A stretch of 64,000 nt of DNA from Bradyrhizobium tropiciagri (GCF_018130545.1 NZ_JAFCKF010000002.1:1054001-1118000); one strand, 5' to 3'; positions 24,954-34,262 are shown, counted from the first letter of the stretch. A program made the numbers and translations. Notes: generated by a model from the letters alone, not told the origin.

Positions 24954-25298
24954 TCACTTCCCGTCGTCGAAGCTGACGATGACAGCGGCGTTTGCGATCA
25001 GGATCGGGTCATTGCCGAGATCGGACGGAATCTCGAGCCCACCCGCGATCGCCTTCACGGTCTTGGTGCCATAGGGCAGTTCCCTGGCGACGGCTTCGGT
25101 ATCGACTGCTTCGGGATTCGGAACGGCGATTGTGACATCGACGAACATGTCGTTGGCGGTCTTGCCGAGCATGCGGAAGAAACCGAGGCTGGAATGGCGG
25201 ATCGCGTCCGAGACCGCCCGCTTGGCAGCCTTGGTGGCGTCGCGGCCGTGAACGTCGACGCCCATGCCCATTTCGGTGATACAGCGCACGCGTGTCAT
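24954..25298 (-). CDS. Lin0512-family conserved protein
   Basis: A 114-residue protein. MTRVRCITEMGMGVDVHGRDATKAAKRAVSDAIRHSSLGF and VTIAVPNPEAVD are the conserved blocks of the Lin0512 family, whose function is unknown. The start at 25298 follows an AGGAAAG ribosome site; the longer frame to 25337 does not have one. It lies 24 bp from the convergent SDR gene and follows the MFS gene on the same strand. Confidence 0.8.
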   Translation of the reverse strand: MTRVRCITEMGMGVDVHGRDATKAAKRAVSDAIRHSSLGFFRMLGKTANDMFVDVTIAVPNPEAVDTEAVARELPYGTKTVKAIAGGLEIPSDLGNDPILIANAAVIVSFDDGK

Positions 25299-25362
25299 GA
25301 GACTTTCCTGTTGTCGTTGGCGTGAGAGACTGATCACTCCTTCGACCCCCGCACGCGCGGCG

Positions 25363-26586
25363 TCAAGCCGGGTCCCTCGCTTCGCTTACGCGGTTGTGAT
25401 CGCCACCGGCAAGTAACCACGCCGCAAGGCCGGCAAGGATCGCCGCCGCAACCACCAAGACGCAGGCCGCGCCCCAGCCCCATGCCGACACGACCGCACC
25501 GACCGCGATCGGCCCCGTCACCTGACCAAAATTGCTGCCGGTCATCAACAGACCCATCATGACCGGCACCATTGCTGCCGAACGCGCCGCCGCAGGTGCC
25601 GTTGCAAGCAAAGTCGCCGGGATCAGTCCGCCGGTCGCGGAGAACAGCAGGCACAGGAAGAATGCACCCCACCCACCGAGCACCGGCAGGAAAATGCCGA
25701 GCGCGGAGGCCCCCATCACCAATGCCGCGACGGCGATCAGCAAGGTGCGGTTCACGCCGCGCGCGAGCAGCTTGCCTGCGGTGAGATTGCCGACGACGTT
25801 GCCGGCCGCCGCCAGGGCACTGAGCCCGCCGGCGCTCTGGCTGGAGACGCCGAGCCGGTCGGTCAAGAGGATCGGGAGGAAGCTGAACAGCGCAAAGAAC
25901 ATCAGGCTATAGAGCGCAAACAACACCATTAGAAGCGCCGGGGTGCGCCGCCGCGCCAGCGCGGTCGCCTCCTGCAACAGCCCCGCCCGCGCCGGACCAG
26001 TCCGCGATGCCACGCCCGGAACGAAGATACCGGCGAGGACGAACAGCGCGGCGGCAAAGGCGGCACTGGCCCACCAGATTGCGCGCCAGCTACCGAACAT
26101 CGGGCCGGCGACCAGCGCCAGCGCGATCCCGAACGGCATCACGCAACTCCACACCGCCATGGTGACGTCGCGCGCGCTGACATCGACGACACGATCGAGC
26201 AATGCGGGAGCTGCGACCATCACCAGCAGGAAGCCGAGCCCTTCCACCAGCCGCGACGCCAACAGCACCGCAAGCTGCGGCGCCAGCGCGCCCGAGGCCG
26301 CACCGAGCGTGATGGCGGCAAGGCCGCACAGCAGCACCCTTCGCGCGCCGACCGCGGCGATCACGACACCCGCCGGAACGCTACCGACGAGTCCCAGCAC
26401 CGCAAAGATGCCGGCGACCGTTCCGACCGCGGCGAGATCAATGCCAAGACTCTGCTGCAACATCGACGCGGCGATCGGCACCTTGCCGACCTGCAGGGCG
26501 GCGCCGATCCCGCACCCCATCACGATCGCGACCGTCGCCCATCGCTTCGCCTCGCCCTGCTGCCCCACGGCCGTCTCGATCGACAT
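25363..26586 (-). CDS. MFS transporter (divergent from a LysR regulator)
   Basis: A 407-residue, 12-helix major facilitator. The cytoplasmic loop VVIAAVGARRVLLCGL and the Gly/Ala-rich helices are typical. No drug- or sugar-specific signature is clear. ATG 26586 is used; a GTG at 26598 is possible. The LysR gene at 26684 is divergent with a 97-bp gap, so the transporter is probably its target. The Lin0512 gene follows 64 bp downstream on the same strand. Confidence 0.85.
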   Translation of the reverse strand: MSIETAVGQQGEAKRWATVAIVMGCGIGAALQVGKVPIAASMLQQSLGIDLAAVGTVAGIFAVLGLVGSVPAGVVIAAVGARRVLLCGLAAITLGAASGALAPQLAVLLASRLVEGLGFLLVMVAAPALLDRVVDVSARDVTMAVWSCVMPFGIALALVAGPMFGSWRAIWWASAAFAAALFVLAGIFVPGVASRTGPARAGLLQEATALARRRTPALLMVLFALYSLMFFALFSFLPILLTDRLGVSSQSAGGLSALAAAGNVVGNLTAGKLLARGVNRTLLIAVAALVMGASALGIFLPVLGGWGAFFLCLLFSATGGLIPATLLATAPAAARSAAMVPVMMGLLMTGSNFGQVTGPIAVGAVVSAWGWGAACVLVVAAAILAGLAAWLLAGGDHNRVSEARDPA

Positions 26587-26683
26587 GCGTCCACCCACCC
26601 CTGCTCACTTCACGACAAATAGCGTTTCCGGGCCATCGATAGGAGTGATATGTTTTGCATCCAATTGATCGATTTCATAGATC

Positions 26684-27625
26684 ATGCTCGATAACCTCAC
26701 GCTCGATCAGATCCGGGTCTTCGTCGCCATCGCCGAGAGCGGCAGCTTTCGCGCGGCGGCGACCAAACTGGCGCGGGTGCAATCCGCGGTCAGCCATGCC
26801 GTTGCCAATCTCGAGGCCGAGCTCGGCCTCATGCTGTTCGACCGCTCCACCCATCGTCCGGCGCTCACGGCCGAAGGCAAGGCACTGCTCGGCAACGCGC
26901 GCGACCTCCTGCTCCGGGTCGATGCGATGCGGGCACGGGCGCACGGCCTCGGCGACGGTGTCGAGCCGGAGCTCGCGCTGGTCGTCGACACGCTGTTTCC
27001 GATCGCAGCCATCGGCGCGGCGCTCGCGGAGATGCGGGCGGCCTATCCGTCGGTCAGCGTACGGCTTGCGGTCGAACCGATGGGCGGCCCGATCGCCGCC
27101 CTGACCGAACGCCGCAGCGCGCTCGCCGTCACGGTCGGCGAAGACTTTCGCGATCCTCGCGTTGCGCTCGAGGCGATCTGCGCCGTGCAGATGGTCGCGG
27201 TCGCCTCCGCAAACCATCCGCTCGCACGCCGCGGCCGCAAGAGCGTCGCCGACCTCGCCGATCATCTGCAGATCGTGCTGTCGGATCCGACGCCGCTGTC
27301 GGAGGGCCGCAGCTTCGGCGTGCTGTCGCCGCAGATTTGCAGGGTCAACAATCAGGACACCAAGCACGCCATGATCCTGGCGGGACTCGGCTGGGGCCGG
27401 CTGCCGCTCTGGCAGGTGGCGCGTGACCTCAGGGAGCGCCGCCTGGTGCGGGTTGAAACCGGCGCGCTCGGCCGCAACGCGGCACTCGCGATGGAAGCTT
27501 ATCTCGCGCACCGACTCGACGAGCCGCTCGGCCCTGCCGCACGCGCATTTGCGGATGCGCTGACGCGGATCGCCGCGCGCAAACACACACCGAAGATCAC
27601 GGCGACGGCCGCAAAGAAACGCTAA
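26684..27625 (+). CDS. LysR-family transcriptional regulator
   Basis: A 313-residue LysR protein. It begins LDNLTLDQIRVFVAIAESGS, with HTH residues FRAAATKLARVQSAVSHAVANLEAELG at about 21-48. The effector domain contains ALVVDTLFPIAAIG. It is divergent from the MFS gene; the 97-bp gap is AT-richer than its surroundings and holds GATCGAT/GATC-type inverted pieces, but no single operator stands out. The Lys-rich tail is unconserved. Confidence 0.88.
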   Translation: MLDNLTLDQIRVFVAIAESGSFRAAATKLARVQSAVSHAVANLEAELGLMLFDRSTHRPALTAEGKALLGNARDLLLRVDAMRARAHGLGDGVEPELALVVDTLFPIAAIGAALAEMRAAYPSVSVRLAVEPMGGPIAALTERRSALAVTVGEDFRDPRVALEAICAVQMVAVASANHPLARRGRKSVADLADHLQIVLSDPTPLSEGRSFGVLSPQICRVNNQDTKHAMILAGLGWGRLPLWQVARDLRERRLVRVETGALGRNAALAMEAYLAHRLDEPLGPAARAFADALTRIAARKHTPKITATAAKKR

Positions 27626-27668
27626 GCCGCTGCCCGCCCGCTCCAGCTGGAGATCGCTCGTAAGCGCT

Positions 27669-28373
27669 TCAATCCTCGATCTCGCCGCTGCGGATCGCGA
27701 GCCGGATGGCTTGCGCCGTCGTGGCAACACCCAGCCGAAGTCGCGCCCGCCGCAAATGGTTCTCGACCGTCCGCTCCGACAGCCCCAGCGACGCCGCGAT
27801 GTCGGCTTGCCGCCGTCCGGCTGCAATCCAGCGCAGCACCTCGCGCTCGCGCGGCGACAGGCTCGACGCACCGTTCGACTGACGCGCTTCCATCAGCCGG
27901 CGCGCGGCGCGAAAGGCCGAGGTGCCGATCATCGTCAGCACCGCGCGCGTCGGCGCCGACGCGTCGATCCGCGTCCCGGCGAAGCTCATCGCGCCTTCAA
28001 GCCCGGTTCGCCCGAACACCGGAACCTGCAGCCCGTGGAAACCCGGTCCGCGCGGCGAACGCACCACACGGTATTTCTCGCCGCGCGCCGACATCACCTT
28101 GGTCCAGAAAAATGACTCATCGACATTGAGGAAATTGCGCGTCACCGGGCAATGCCGGACGTAGGTCTCGGCATCGACCGTCACGCCCTTGCCGAACCAG
28201 TCGCCTTCGACCCAGTAGATGCTCTCAACCAGGTCCTCGCGTGCCGGCGACGCCGAGAACATCACGAACCGGTCGTAGCCAAGTGGCACGACCGACGACC
28301 GCACAATTGACTGAATCGCAGCCAAGCTCTCACTGCCCTCGATCGCAACCACGGCTTCGATGTAACGGTCCAT
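27669..28373 (-). CDS. LuxR-family regulator with autoinducer-binding-type domain (LuxR solo)
   Basis: A 234-residue protein with an autoinducer-binding-type domain (about 10-150) and a GerE-type HTH (SLSPREREVLRWIAAGRRQADIAASLGLSERTVENHL). Against TraR, Trp57 is likely Trp59, Pro71 is Pro76 and Trp85 is Trp90. The key Asp70, which contacts the AHL amide, is Cys75, and Tyr61 is not conserved. No luxI is in the window. It may therefore sense another ligand. The start is MDRYIEAV at 28373; an upstream ATG at 28457 gives 28 extra unconserved residues. Confidence 0.82.
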   Translation of the reverse strand: MDRYIEAVVAIEGSESLAAIQSIVRSSVVPLGYDRFVMFSASPAREDLVESIYWVEGDWFGKGVTVDAETYVRHCPVTRNFLNVDESFFWTKVMSARGEKYRVVRSPRGPGFHGLQVPVFGRTGLEGAMSFAGTRIDASAPTRAVLTMIGTSAFRAARRLMEARQSNGASSLSPREREVLRWIAAGRRQADIAASLGLSERTVENHLRRARLRLGVATTAQAIRLAIRSGEIED

Positions 28374-28517
28374 GCTGATGTCATCGAGTTTCGGCAGACC
28401 CGGCCGTTCGTGACCCGGCGCGTTGAGGAGTTTCCCCCAACCCGGACGGACCTGCAAGCCGCCAGGCGGCGTAGCGGAGTTCGCCGCGCTGCCACGGGCT
28501 TTGGCTGCCTTTTGTCC

Positions 28518-29393
28518 TCAACGCCCGCCGAGCGTATCGAGCAAAGCCTTTGCGGCCGCCTTGCCGACATTGTTGGCGGCGAACGGACTGTCCCCGGTGA
28601 TCAGCTTGCGATCCTGATGCGTCTTGCCGGTGATGTCCTTGTTCAGGATCTCGACGCCGAGTGCCTGCAGCTGTTCGCCGAACGCCCAGGTCAGCGCGCC
28701 CGGCATGTAGCCGATATCAGGCGTGGTCCGATCGATGGCGTCGGGGAATGCGCAGATCTTGTAGCCCTTGAAGGGATAGTCGCCCTTGGCTTCGCCGACC
28801 GCGGACGCCAACAGCGCCGCTGGACCATGGCAGAGCGAGATGATGTGCTTGTCGTTGTCGAGCGCCCATTTAAGGGTCGCCTTCACGTCGAGGCTTTCGG
28901 GAAGGCCGATCAGCGCGCCATGGCCGCCCGGAATGAACACCGCGATATAGTCGGAATCCTTGCCGAGCTTGGTTTCGATCACGTCCGAGAGCTTGAGCGG
29001 CTGCTTCAGCCTGCCGAGATACTTCTGGTAGATGCTCTTGACCGCGTCGTCCTCCTTCGGGAATGCCCAGAGCTCAAATTTGACCGGGTTGCCCGACACG
29101 GTCGCGATGTCGAATTCGAAGCCGGCCTTGTCGAGGTGATACATCGGCAACAAGGTTTCGACCGGATGGTTGCCGGTCGAGAACATCGTGCCGTTCTGCA
29201 ACAGCAGATAGCGCTCGTCCGCGGCAATCATCAGGATCTTCCAGCGGCCGCCCTTGTAGGCGTTGGGATAATCCGCGCCGGAGAGATCCGACTTGGCCGA
29301 GGTGAATTGCCCAAGCGAGTAAGGCGACGGAAAGAAGGCGTTGTTCTCCGCCGGATCGGCTACGGGGCGCTTGTCCTGGGATTGCTCGGACAT
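28518..29393 (-). CDS. hchA: HchA/Hsp31-like DJ-1/PfpI-family glyoxalase III-chaperone
   Basis: A 291-residue class I glutamine amidotransferase-like protein. The nucleophile elbow is [13 protein letters not shown], with the Cys-His pair; [16 protein letters not shown] holds the Gly loop and Glu. The N-terminal [20 protein letters not shown] and DYPNAYKGG segments are specific to the Hsp31 (HchA) subgroup. HchA detoxifies methylglyoxal and holds unfolded proteins. GAGAGGATATCG precedes the ATG at 29393, supporting it over 29411. Confidence 0.9.
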   Translation of the reverse strand: MSEQSQDKRPVADPAENNAFFPSPYSLGQFTSAKSDLSGADYPNAYKGGRWKILMIAADERYLLLQNGTMFSTGNHPVETLLPMYHLDKAGFEFDIATVSGNPVKFELWAFPKEDDAVKSIYQKYLGRLKQPLKLSDVIETKLGKDSDYIAVFIPGGHGALIGLPESLDVKATLKWALDNDKHIISLCHGPAALLASAVGEAKGDYPFKGYKICAFPDAIDRTTPDIGYMPGALTWAFGEQLQALGVEILNKDITGKTHQDRKLITGDSPFAANNVGKAAAKALLDTLGGR

Positions 29394-29652
29394 CGAGATA
29401 TCCTCTCTCATCGTGTTGCGGTCCGGAAAAGGTAAGCACGATGCGCGAAATCACGAATGAGGGATTTCCCTCAATGGCCCACGAGATGGACGAACCTGAT
29501 GCCGGTCCGATGCAGCTTGAGGGAAAGGAGGCGACGATATTCATCACAACGTCGAGAGCCCCTGCCTCACCTCCCCGCCGTTTGGCTCCAATTCATCTTG
29601 GTCGACCGATCATGCGCGCGACCGATCGCGGTCTCGCAAGGAGCCGTGCACC

Positions 29653-31566
29653 ATGCCGATCAGCCGCCGGCGAGCGCTCACGCTCGCCTCGTTCTTTGTG
29701 GCGACCCCGCTGCTTCGTGCCGAAGGCCGTGCCGAACCGGCTCCGACCACCGGAGCCGCGACCTTCGACATGGCAACGTTCACCGCCGCATCCGGCGACG
29801 ATGCCGACGCGGCTTTCGCCAAGGCGCTGGCTGCGATCGCCAAGGCCGCGGCTGACGCAAGCAAGGCGGGCCCCACTCACATCGTCCTCAATCTGGAGAA
29901 GAACGCAAGCTACCGGATCAAGCGGCCGCTCACGTTCCGGCAGTTGCACGGCTTCGAGCTCAATGGCAATGGCGCACAGCTGATCAACACGACGCGCAGC
30001 GGAACCCTGGTGATCTCCAGCTGCAACCGCCTCACCGTTCGCGATCTCACCATCGACTACGACCCGTTGCCCTTTACGCAAGGGACGATCACTGCCTTCG
30101 ACAAGCAGGCGGTCGACATCACGGTGAAGGTCGACCCCGGCTATCCCGATGATGCCGCGCTGCTCGCCACCTTCACGGACGGCTTCTTCAAGGTGATGGA
30201 CCGCCACAACCGGTCGCTGAAGACCGGCGCCAGGGATTTCCTCTCGCCGGCCCATGCCGCGCGCGTCAGCGACGGCCTCATCAAGGTGCATCTGCACTGG
30301 AGTGCGAACGATCGTTTCCCGAGCCAGCTGCCGATCGCGGTCGGCGATGTCGTCACCATCGCAAATAGCGGCGCGCAGGCCATCGCCGTGGACTCCAGCG
30401 TCGCCACCAGCCTGATCGACCTGAAGCTCTTGGCCTCGCCAGGCATGGGCATCATCGAGAACGGCGGCGACGGCTCGATGATGCTGCAAAAGGTTTCGGT
30501 CGTTCCCGGCCCGCGACCAAAGGGCGCCGCGACCGACCGGCTGATCTCGACCAACTCCGACGGCTCGCATTTCACCGCGGTCACGCGCGGTCCGACCCTG
30601 GAGGATTGCAGTTTCGCCAACACCTCCGACGATGCCATCAATGTGCACGGCTTCTACTATTACGTCGTGGCGAAGACCGCAGCGCGACGGTTCCTGCTCA
30701 GCCCGAAATGGGACATCGGCCTTGCGGCCGGCGACGACATCGAGAGCTGCGACCACGCGACCTTTCGCTCGCTCGGCCGCGGCAAGGTCGCGCAATTGAC
30801 CAAGCGCCACGCGCCGGAGCTGAAAGCGAAGATCGCCCAGCTCTGGAAGAACCGGAGCCCGACCACCCAACCGGACCTCGTCTATGAGGTCGTGCTGCAG
30901 CAGGACCTGCCGCTCAACACCGGCGATGCCATCACCTCACTGACCCACATCGGCTCCGGCGCCACCGTGCTGCGCTGTAACTTCCACGCCTGCGGCCGTG
31001 TGCTGATGAAGGGGCCGAACGCCATCGTCGAGAACTGCCAGTTCACCTTCTCGACCGGCGTAGCCCTGCAGGCAGGCAGCGATATCGGCTTCTGGTCGGA
31101 GTCCGGATTTGCCGACAACCTCGTGTTCCGCAACAACCGCTTCAGCCACTGCGTCAACGGCGCCAATGAGCTGACCAGCGGCAGCGGAACGCTCAGCGCG
31201 ATCTATGTCGGCATGGTGGCACCGGAAGGCGCCAAGGGATTTCAGGCCAATTTCGAGAACCGGCGTGTCATCATCGAAGGCAATCACATCGACGATTCCT
31301 ACATCTACGCGATCTTCGTCAGCAATGCCGACGGTGCCAAGATCGCCGGCAATGTGATCGGCCAGACTTTTGTACGCGGCAACGCGTTCGGGACCGGCGA
31401 TTTCTTCCACATCAAGCCGGCCAGCGCGATCTTCGTCGGCCGCGCCCGGAACATCGAGATCAGCAACAACGTCGCCGCACGGGGCAAGATCGCGACGAAT
31501 GCCGTCGCGATCGATCCGAGCTGCGACAAGCGCACGGTGCATCTCGCCGGCAACCGGCTGGCCTGA
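29653..31566 (+). CDS. Secreted right-handed beta-helix protein, GH110 alpha-galactosidase-like
   Basis: A 637-residue exported protein. The N-terminus has a Tat-like signal (SRRRALTLASFFVATPLLRA). Residues about 50-620 show beta-helix repeats. Around residues 300-332 the text NSDGSHF ... EDCSFANTSDDAINVHGFYY resembles glycoside hydrolase family 110: Asp303, Asp326 and Asp327 have the same spacing (23 and 24 residues) as the catalytic Asp321, Asp344 and Asp345 that I recall for the Pseudoalteromonas enzyme. VLRCNFHACGRVLMKGPNAIVENCQF also fits. An alpha-galactosidase acting on a surface or exogenous glycan is inference. It stands alone, convergent with a GNAT gene. Confidence 0.75.
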   Translation: MPISRRRALTLASFFVATPLLRAEGRAEPAPTTGAATFDMATFTAASGDDADAAFAKALAAIAKAAADASKAGPTHIVLNLEKNASYRIKRPLTFRQLHGFELNGNGAQLINTTRSGTLVISSCNRLTVRDLTIDYDPLPFTQGTITAFDKQAVDITVKVDPGYPDDAALLATFTDGFFKVMDRHNRSLKTGARDFLSPAHAARVSDGLIKVHLHWSANDRFPSQLPIAVGDVVTIANSGAQAIAVDSSVATSLIDLKLLASPGMGIIENGGDGSMMLQKVSVVPGPRPKGAATDRLISTNSDGSHFTAVTRGPTLEDCSFANTSDDAINVHGFYYYVVAKTAARRFLLSPKWDIGLAAGDDIESCDHATFRSLGRGKVAQLTKRHAPELKAKIAQLWKNRSPTTQPDLVYEVVLQQDLPLNTGDAITSLTHIGSGATVLRCNFHACGRVLMKGPNAIVENCQFTFSTGVALQAGSDIGFWSESGFADNLVFRNNRFSHCVNGANELTSGSGTLSAIYVGMVAPEGAKGFQANFENRRVIIEGNHIDDSYIYAIFVSNADGAKIAGNVIGQTFVRGNAFGTGDFFHIKPASAIFVGRARNIEISNNVAARGKIATNAVAIDPSCDKRTVHLAGNRLA

Positions 31567-31571
31567 GCCGG

Positions 31572-32270
31572 TTACACGCCCTGCTTCTGCAACACCGTGA
31601 TGTGCAGACGGCGGCGGATCGCCATGCCCTGGCGGCGGTAGAGCGCGATCGCCGAGACGTTGCTGGTGAAGACATGCAGGAACGGAATTTCGCCGCGCGC
31701 CACGATCTGGCGGCCGACCGCCGATAGCAGCGCCTGCGCATAGCCGCGGCCGCGGTGATCCGGATGCACGCAGACCGCGGTCATCTCGGTGTAGTTCCCC
31801 GGCTTCATGCGTTCCCCGGCCATTGCGACCAGCTCATCGCCGATGCGAATGCCGAAGAAATTGCCGAGCTCATGCGTCCGCGTGCTGAACGGTCCGGGTT
31901 TTGTCAGTGCCGTCAGCGCCATCATCGCGGGAACGTCGGCTTCGCCGAGCCTGACGATCTCGACGCCGGGCGCGGAATAGTCCGCAGGCATCCCGATCAT
32001 CTGCTCGCCGGTCTCGGCCAGCAGCACCTTGAACTCCGATGGCACGGCGACCGGATCGGGCGTGAACAGCACCGCGATGTCAGGCCTCGACAGCAGCGCA
32101 CCGAGCGCGGCAAAGCTCTGCGGCGACATGTCGACCATGTCGGCAAAGGGCGCGATCGCGAGCGGGAAGCGCCGGGCGTCGGTGTCGCCTTCCGCCAGGT
32201 CGCGCTGCCGTGTGGTCAGCGCGCTCCAGATTGGACGATCAAGCGGATGGCGTGGCGGAACTTCGGACAT
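31572..32270 (-). CDS. GNAT-family N-acetyltransferase
   Basis: A 232-residue acetyltransferase. The acetyl-CoA pyrophosphate loop is HPDHRGRGYAQALL (about residue 168-181), preceded by the beta4 strand MTAVCVH, and followed by FLHVFTSNVSAIALYRRQGM. The N-terminal 100 residues form a second, degenerate GNAT-like half, as in FR47-type members. It is 5 bp from the convergent beta-helix gene. Substrate unknown. Confidence 0.87.
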   Translation of the reverse strand: MSEVPPRHPLDRPIWSALTTRQRDLAEGDTDARRFPLAIAPFADMVDMSPQSFAALGALLSRPDIAVLFTPDPVAVPSEFKVLLAETGEQMIGMPADYSAPGVEIVRLGEADVPAMMALTALTKPGPFSTRTHELGNFFGIRIGDELVAMAGERMKPGNYTEMTAVCVHPDHRGRGYAQALLSAVGRQIVARGEIPFLHVFTSNVSAIALYRRQGMAIRRRLHITVLQKQGV

Positions 32271-32395
32271 GCGGCGCTTCGCTCCTGATTTTTTCGGAGC
32301 AGAGCAAGAAGCGCCGACAAAATCCAGCGTGGCGTGATGTGGCTGCGGCTCACAATCACGCCAGCTGGATTTCTTCTCGTTGGACCGGACGGCCC

Positions 32396-33040
32396 CTACG
32401 CCACTTTCAGGCAGAGTTCGGTGCCGCCCTTCAGCGGCAGCGTGATCGACACGAAGCCATTCTTGGGATCGCGGACGAACTCCAGGAAATCCGCCTCGGC
32501 ATTGTCGTTCATGACATAACCGCCGACGCGAAGCTGCGGCGCGACGATCTCAATCACCTGGCGCGCCAGCGTCGCTCCCTTGTCGCCCGGCCAGCCGTCG
32601 ATCAGGATGAAGTCGACAGGACCACCGAGATCGCGCAGCGTCTTGCGTGCATCGCCCTCGCGGATCTCGGCGTAATCCGCCAGGCCAGCGTCGGCAAGGT
32701 TGCGTTTGGCGGCCGCGACCTTGGCCGGCACGATCTCCGAGCCGATCACCGTGCCGCCGCCATTGTCGCGCATCGCGGCGGCGAAATAGAGCGTCGACAT
32801 GCCGACCGATGTCGCGAACTCGGCGACACGTTTGGCGCCCAGGCCGCGGCACAACAGGTAGATCAATTCGCCCTGCTCCGGGTGGATCGAGAATCCCTGC
32901 TCGGCATAGTCGTGCGGATCGCGGCTACCGCTCTGCATCGGGTTGCCGCGCACCGGCGCGCGGCGCGTGGCCTGCAGCCGCTCGATGACGGCCGTGACGC
33001 GGGCGTCAGTGATCGCGCTGTGCGGTTCAGCATTGTACAT
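32396..33040 (-). CDS. Class I SAM-dependent O-methyltransferase-like protein, PadR-linked
   Basis: A 214-residue methyltransferase. The SAM-binding motif is VAEFATSVGMSTLYFAAAM, with the acidic loop GSEIVPAKVAAAKRNLADAG, and DFILIDGWPGDKG as motif III. It resembles the O-methyltransferase (catechol-O-methyltransferase-like) group. The ATG at 33040 has GAGGAAA 6 nt upstream; a longer start at 33070 would overlap the PadR stop by 4 nt. It follows the PadR gene and is almost certainly in its operon. Confidence 0.82.
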   Translation of the reverse strand: MYNAEPHSAITDARVTAVIERLQATRRAPVRGNPMQSGSRDPHDYAEQGFSIHPEQGELIYLLCRGLGAKRVAEFATSVGMSTLYFAAAMRDNGGGTVIGSEIVPAKVAAAKRNLADAGLADYAEIREGDARKTLRDLGGPVDFILIDGWPGDKGATLARQVIEIVAPQLRVGGYVMNDNAEADFLEFVRDPKNGFVSITLPLKGGTELCLKVA

Positions 33041-33066
33041 GAAGGGTTTCCTCTGCTGCGACTGCG

Positions 33067-33699
33067 TCATTGCTGCAGGATTTCAGCTGCCGCGCGGTCG
33101 AGGATCTTTGCGATCCGTCGCGCCTCGGCGGCATCGCAGCCGCGTTTCTGGCGCAGCGCGCTCTTCAGCGCGTGACGGGCGCGGTGAATATCGTCGGACG
33201 CCTCGCTATCGAGATCGCTGACGCCGGCGAAGGCTTCGCGCACCTCCTCCATGCGACGGCCGATCCGCGACAGCGCATCGAGAATGCTGTCGGCAGTGGC
33301 GCGGTTCTCGGCGAGATGCGCCTTGCCCTGCTCGGTGATGCTGTAGAGCTTGCGCGCCGCGTCCTGGGTCACGCTGGCGTGGCCGATCTCCTCGAGGAAG
33401 GTCAGCGCCGGATAGATCACGCCCGGACTCGGGCTGTAGAAGCCGTCCGACCGCTCCTCGATTTTCTTGATCAGCTCGTAGCCGTGGGCCGGCTGCTCGC
33501 CGAGCAGCGCCAGGATCACGAGTTGCAGGTCCTGCGACGAGAGCCGCCGCGATCCCGGAAAGTCGCCGCCGCCACCCCGGCCGAAGAAGCCATGACCGCC
33601 GCGGCCAAAGCGATGGCCGCCCCGGCCGTGCCGGCCCATGGCGAAGAACCCGAACCGGAAGCCGTCGCCGTCCCGGTCATGAAACCTTGATTTTCTCAT
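33067..33699 (-). CDS. PadR-family regulator, YqjI-like
   Basis: A 210-residue PadR regulator. The winged helix is LVILALLGEQPAHGYELIKKIEERSDGFYSPSPGVIYPALTFLEEIG, and a C-terminal helical dimerisation domain follows. Residues 1-50 are Gly-, Arg- and His-rich (His at 7, 24, 29, 36). This matches E. coli YqjI, whose N-terminal extension binds nickel; the YqjI type has SPSPGVIYPTL in the same place. AAGGA lies before the ATG at 33699. It heads an operon with the methyltransferase, and a perfect palindrome lies 20 bp upstream. Confidence 0.87.
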   Translation of the reverse strand: MRKSRFHDRDGDGFRFGFFAMGRHGRGGHRFGRGGHGFFGRGGGGDFPGSRRLSSQDLQLVILALLGEQPAHGYELIKKIEERSDGFYSPSPGVIYPALTFLEEIGHASVTQDAARKLYSITEQGKAHLAENRATADSILDALSRIGRRMEEVREAFAGVSDLDSEASDDIHRARHALKSALRQKRGCDAAEARRIAKILDRAAAEILQQ

Positions 33700-33718
33700 T
33701 GGTCATTCCTTACTAAAA

Positions 33719-33736
33719 ATATATCTTACGATATAT
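33719..33736. promoter_or_regulatory. Perfect palindrome upstream of the PadR gene, candidate operator
   Basis: ATATATC-TTAC-GATATAT: a 7-bp perfect inverted repeat around TTAC, in an AT-rich pocket unlike the rest of the window, 20-37 bp before the PadR start. Its place over the likely promoter and its symmetry fit autoregulation by the dimeric PadR protein. Confidence 0.65.
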
Positions 33737-33887
33737 CTATAGATCGGAAGACCGCAACCCACATTTCCGTGAGGCCTCGGGGACGAAGCCGCAACCAAGC
33801 AGCCGAGGTCGATGTCCCTACCCCTGGGCTTGTCGACGGCAGCGCTGCCGGCTTATGGCTTTGAAATCTTTCCAGTCTGTCCGACTC

Positions 33888-34241
33888 ATGCGCCCCAAAA
33901 CCTTTGAAGCCCATTGCCTGCGCCTGCCCGCCGCCACCAAGGTGGTGCAATGGGAAGGCACGTCGGTGTTCAAGGTCGGCGGCAAGATGTTCGCGCTGGC
34001 CGGCGGCTACATCGAGAGCACCGGCGGCTTCATGTTCAAGACCTCGACCATGGCCTATCAGCTCTTGATCGAGCAGGGCCTGGCTCGGCCCGCGCCGTAT
34101 CTGGCCCGCGCCACGTGGGTGCAGCTTGTGCGGAATGACGCCCTGCCCGACGCCGAGCTCAGGGCCTATCTGGATCAGGCGCACGCGCTGATCGCCGCGA
34201 AGCTGACGCGGAAGTCGCGCAAGGCGCTCGGCTTCGACTGA
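33888..34241 (+). CDS. MmcQ/YjbR-family protein
   Basis: A 117-residue protein of the MmcQ/YjbR family (double-wing-like DNA-binding fold). It begins MRPKTFEAHCLRLPAATKVVQW and ends ARATWVQLVRNDALPDAELRAYLDQAHALIAAKL, both typical blocks. The start at 33888 is chosen by family length; ATG 33855 adds 11 residues and neither has a clear ribosome site. It is divergent from the PadR operon and could share the palindrome region. Confidence 0.8.
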   Translation: MRPKTFEAHCLRLPAATKVVQWEGTSVFKVGGKMFALAGGYIESTGGFMFKTSTMAYQLLIEQGLARPAPYLARATWVQLVRNDALPDAELRAYLDQAHALIAAKLTRKSRKALGFD

Positions 34242-34262
34242 TCGACGCGGCCGCCGCGCGGT

